Origin: JAMXLO01 sp963812475
GTDB taxonomy: Bacteria; Pseudomonadota; Alphaproteobacteria; Acetobacterales; Acetobacteraceae
Reading direction: 5' to 3'
Length of the DNA: 64,000 nt
Assembly: GCA_963812475.1 (NCBI GenBank)
Contig: CAWEVI010000043.1
Location: 1-64,000, forward strand
Position 1 is the stretch's first letter. Every line of letters starts with the position of its first letter. This document shows, one piece after another, positions 62,566 to 64,000 of this stretch. The position numbers were made by a program, and so were the translations under genes. The notes under the pieces were generated by a model. The model was not told where the DNA came from. It ran no database searches and saw only the letters and a list, made by a program, of their open reading frames with translations.

Positions 62566-63525
62566 TCAGCGCTTGGGCAACTGCACCGCGGTCGCACCAA
62601 ATGGTTCTGGATCCTTGTCCTTCATCGCTGGATCATTGCGGTACGCAAACTTGGCCTCGAGCACCCAGACAGTGTCGCCCGCAAGGGTCACCGCAGTCGG
62701 CGTGTACTTGAAGCCATCCTTGATCGTCTCGATCTTCGCCTTGTCGCCCTCGACGGTCACGATGTCGATCTTGCCGGAGCGGTTCTCGGCCAGAATGATG
62801 CTTCCATTCTGCAATGCCCGCATGCCATCGGGACCGGCGATCGGCTGCGAGAGCTCGAGCATGGTCGCGGCGCCGGCGCTGCCATCGGCCTTCACGTCAA
62901 CTCGCACCAACTGGTTCTCGCGCACATTGTTGAACAGCACCGCGCCATTCGTCAGCATCGCAATGCCGTCGATGCCAACCCATTTCGCATCGGCGGCCCA
63001 GACGGCGAGCGCGGTGGCGCCAGGCTTGAGCGCGAGAATGCGCCCGCCGCGCGTGTCGGTGACATAGGTCGTGCCGTCGCGCGCCACGGCGACGTCGTTG
63101 CAAAGACCGCCACCCGGGAATGGATAGCTGCCTTTCGGCGCTGCGGTCTTCAGGTCGAACGCCCTGAGGTCCGCATCCTTGCCGTTCGGGTCGGGATCAT
63201 TGGTGCAAACCCACAGCGTGTTCGCGGCTTCGTTGACGAACACGCCCAGCACCCTGCGCAGACCGTTTGGCGTGGCGGCGATCCAGGCGGTCGCCTTCGC
63301 CGCACCGGGCGCGGCGTGATAGATGGTGCCATGCTCCATGCTGCCGATGATCACCGTCCCGTCAGCAGTCGAGGTCAGGCTTTCAGGAAAAACCCGCGTA
63401 TCGTCGATGATGATCTGGCTCGGTTGCGCGAGCGCACCGCAGGGTGCGCCTGCCAGTCCCGCAAGCACGGCGATCGGCAATGCGTTGCTGCTGACGTGAT
63501 CGAACAGCCTGACGTGTGCTCGCAT
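62566..63525 (-). CDS. Exported SMP-30/gluconolactonase-like beta-propeller protein
   Basis: A 319-residue protein with a signal peptide (LPIAVLAGLAGAPCGALAQ) and a six-bladed-propeller pattern: DDTRVFPESLTSTADGTVIIGSM, GGLCNDVAVARDGTTYVTDTRGGRILAL, and IDGIAMLTNGAVLFNNVRENQLVRV. Family members are lactonases or strictosidine-synthase-like proteins. Metal-ligand residues cannot be confirmed by eye. ATG 63525 chosen. Same strand as the ADH and LLM genes on either side. Confidence 0.75.
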   Translation of the reverse strand: MRAHVRLFDHVSSNALPIAVLAGLAGAPCGALAQPSQIIIDDTRVFPESLTSTADGTVIIGSMEHGTIYHAAPGAAKATAWIAATPNGLRRVLGVFVNEAANTLWVCTNDPDPNGKDADLRAFDLKTAAPKGSYPFPGGGLCNDVAVARDGTTYVTDTRGGRILALKPGATALAVWAADAKWVGIDGIAMLTNGAVLFNNVRENQLVRVDVKADGSAGAATMLELSQPIAGPDGMRALQNGSIILAENRSGKIDIVTVEGDKAKIETIKDGFKYTPTAVTLAGDTVWVLEAKFAYRNDPAMKDKDPEPFGATAVQLPKR

Positions 63526-63566
63526 GGATGCTTCTCCCCTGAAGGCGACGGTCGGTGGATCGATCG

Positions 63567-64000
63567 TCAATCCAATTGGCGGATCAATCCTGCCCAACGA
63601 TCCAGGATCGGCAGGATCTTGTCCGCGTTTTCCGCTGGCAAGGTCACGTTGCACCGGACGGCACCGAGATCGCGGAACTTCCGCAACTGTGCGACGTCCT
63701 CGGGCGCGCCACCGATCGTGACCGGCAAACTTTGCGGGTCGCGGCCGGCTTCGGCTGCCATCTCGCGAAACCGCGGCATGTATTCGTCGGGATCGCCGCT
63801 GCTCGCGTTTGGATACCAGCCGTCGCCATAGCGGATCGCGCGCCGCGCCGCCCACGGAAAGGCGCCACCGAGCAGGATCGGCGGATACGGTTTCTGCACC
63901 GGTTTGGGCCATGTCATCATCGTCGGGACCTTGACGATCGCGCCGTTGTATTCCGCCGTCGATTTGGTCCAGATCTGCTTCATCGCCTCCATCTGCTCGC
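63567..64000 (-). CDS. LLM-class flavin-dependent oxidoreductase, C-terminal part (5' end beyond window)
   Basis: The C-terminal 144 or so residues of a luciferase-like oxidoreductase: YPPILLGGAFPWAARRAIRYGDGWYPNASSGDPDEYMPRFREMAAEAGRD, then a barrel-closing helix. The frame is open to the right edge. It is a third LLM enzyme in this window and probably belongs to the same unit as the SMP-30-like and ADH genes. Confidence 0.75.
   Translation of the reverse strand, partial: EQMEAMKQIWTKSTAEYNGAIVKVPTMMTWPKPVQKPYPPILLGGAFPWAARRAIRYGDGWYPNASSGDPDEYMPRFREMAAEAGRDPQSLPVTIGGAPEDVAQLRKFRDLGAVRCNVTLPAENADKILPILDRWAGLIRQLD

Overview
This 64 kb window is high-GC DNA with dense, mostly operonic genes and short gaps. 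The gene set points to an alphaproteobacterium, probably Rhodospirillales/Acetobacteraceae-like. The indicators are a C4-pathway 5-aminolevulinate synthase, a DUF1013 (TrcR-type) regulator, DUF1192 and DUF465/YdcH small proteins, a C- type L31 protein and an Fe-S Fnr/FixK regulator. The family assignment is inference from gene content only. One tRNA (Ser, CGA) is present. I saw no insertion sequence, rRNA or CRISPR array.

Region 1 (1-6.4 kb) is the most unusual part: a plus-strand, ATGA-coupled run of a TPR/AAA-type regulator (cut by the left edge), YcaO, TfuA and a gluzincin metalloprotease. It is followed by a 256-residue protein ending in three tandem VGRDSGL/F heptapeptides. I read this as a candidate YcaO-TfuA ribosomal-peptide (azoline or thioamide) system whose last gene is the substrate. 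A secreted protein and a zinc-ribbon membrane protein follow. Region 2 (7.9-14.6 kb, minus) is a two-partner secretion operon, TpsB-TpsA, followed by a large CHAT-protease/TPR protein whose lipoprotein signal lies in a different frame.

Region 3 (14.8-23.4 kb) holds a MmgE/PrpD protein, a higA remnant beside tRNA-Ser, an ATP-grasp ligase, and a Ser/Thr kinase plus OmpA-like lipoprotein unit in which the kinase gene is frameshifted at a G6/C6 run. It ends with an Fnr-type regulator facing a small gene across an Fnr box. Region 4 (23.5-29.3 kb, minus) looks catabolic: two LLM flavin oxidoreductases, EthD-like, PanE-like, an HpaB-type monooxygenase and a VOC dioxygenase.

Region 5 (29.4-46.4 kb) is mainly housekeeping: an RlmI-like methyltransferase, hemA, a carbamoylase-type hydrolase, tkt-gap-pgk (Calvin/pentose-glycolysis carbon metabolism), purE-purK, TrcR-like, a FitAB-like toxin-antitoxin pair, hsp20 with a ROSE-like leader and terminator, and rpmE. 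Region 6 (46.4-57.7 kb) has a perfect Fnr box, three ACS-type MFS carriers, quinone oxidoreductases, a lytic transglycosylase, a PH-domain protein and an alpha/beta hydrolase with a Cys nucleophile. Region 7 (57.8-64 kb, minus) is a periplasmic redox operon (DUF5666-like protein, cytochrome b, YedY-like molybdoenzyme, diheme cytochrome c, degenerate M50 protein) followed by an alcohol dehydrogenase, an SMP-30-like protein and an LLM oxidoreductase cut by the right edge.
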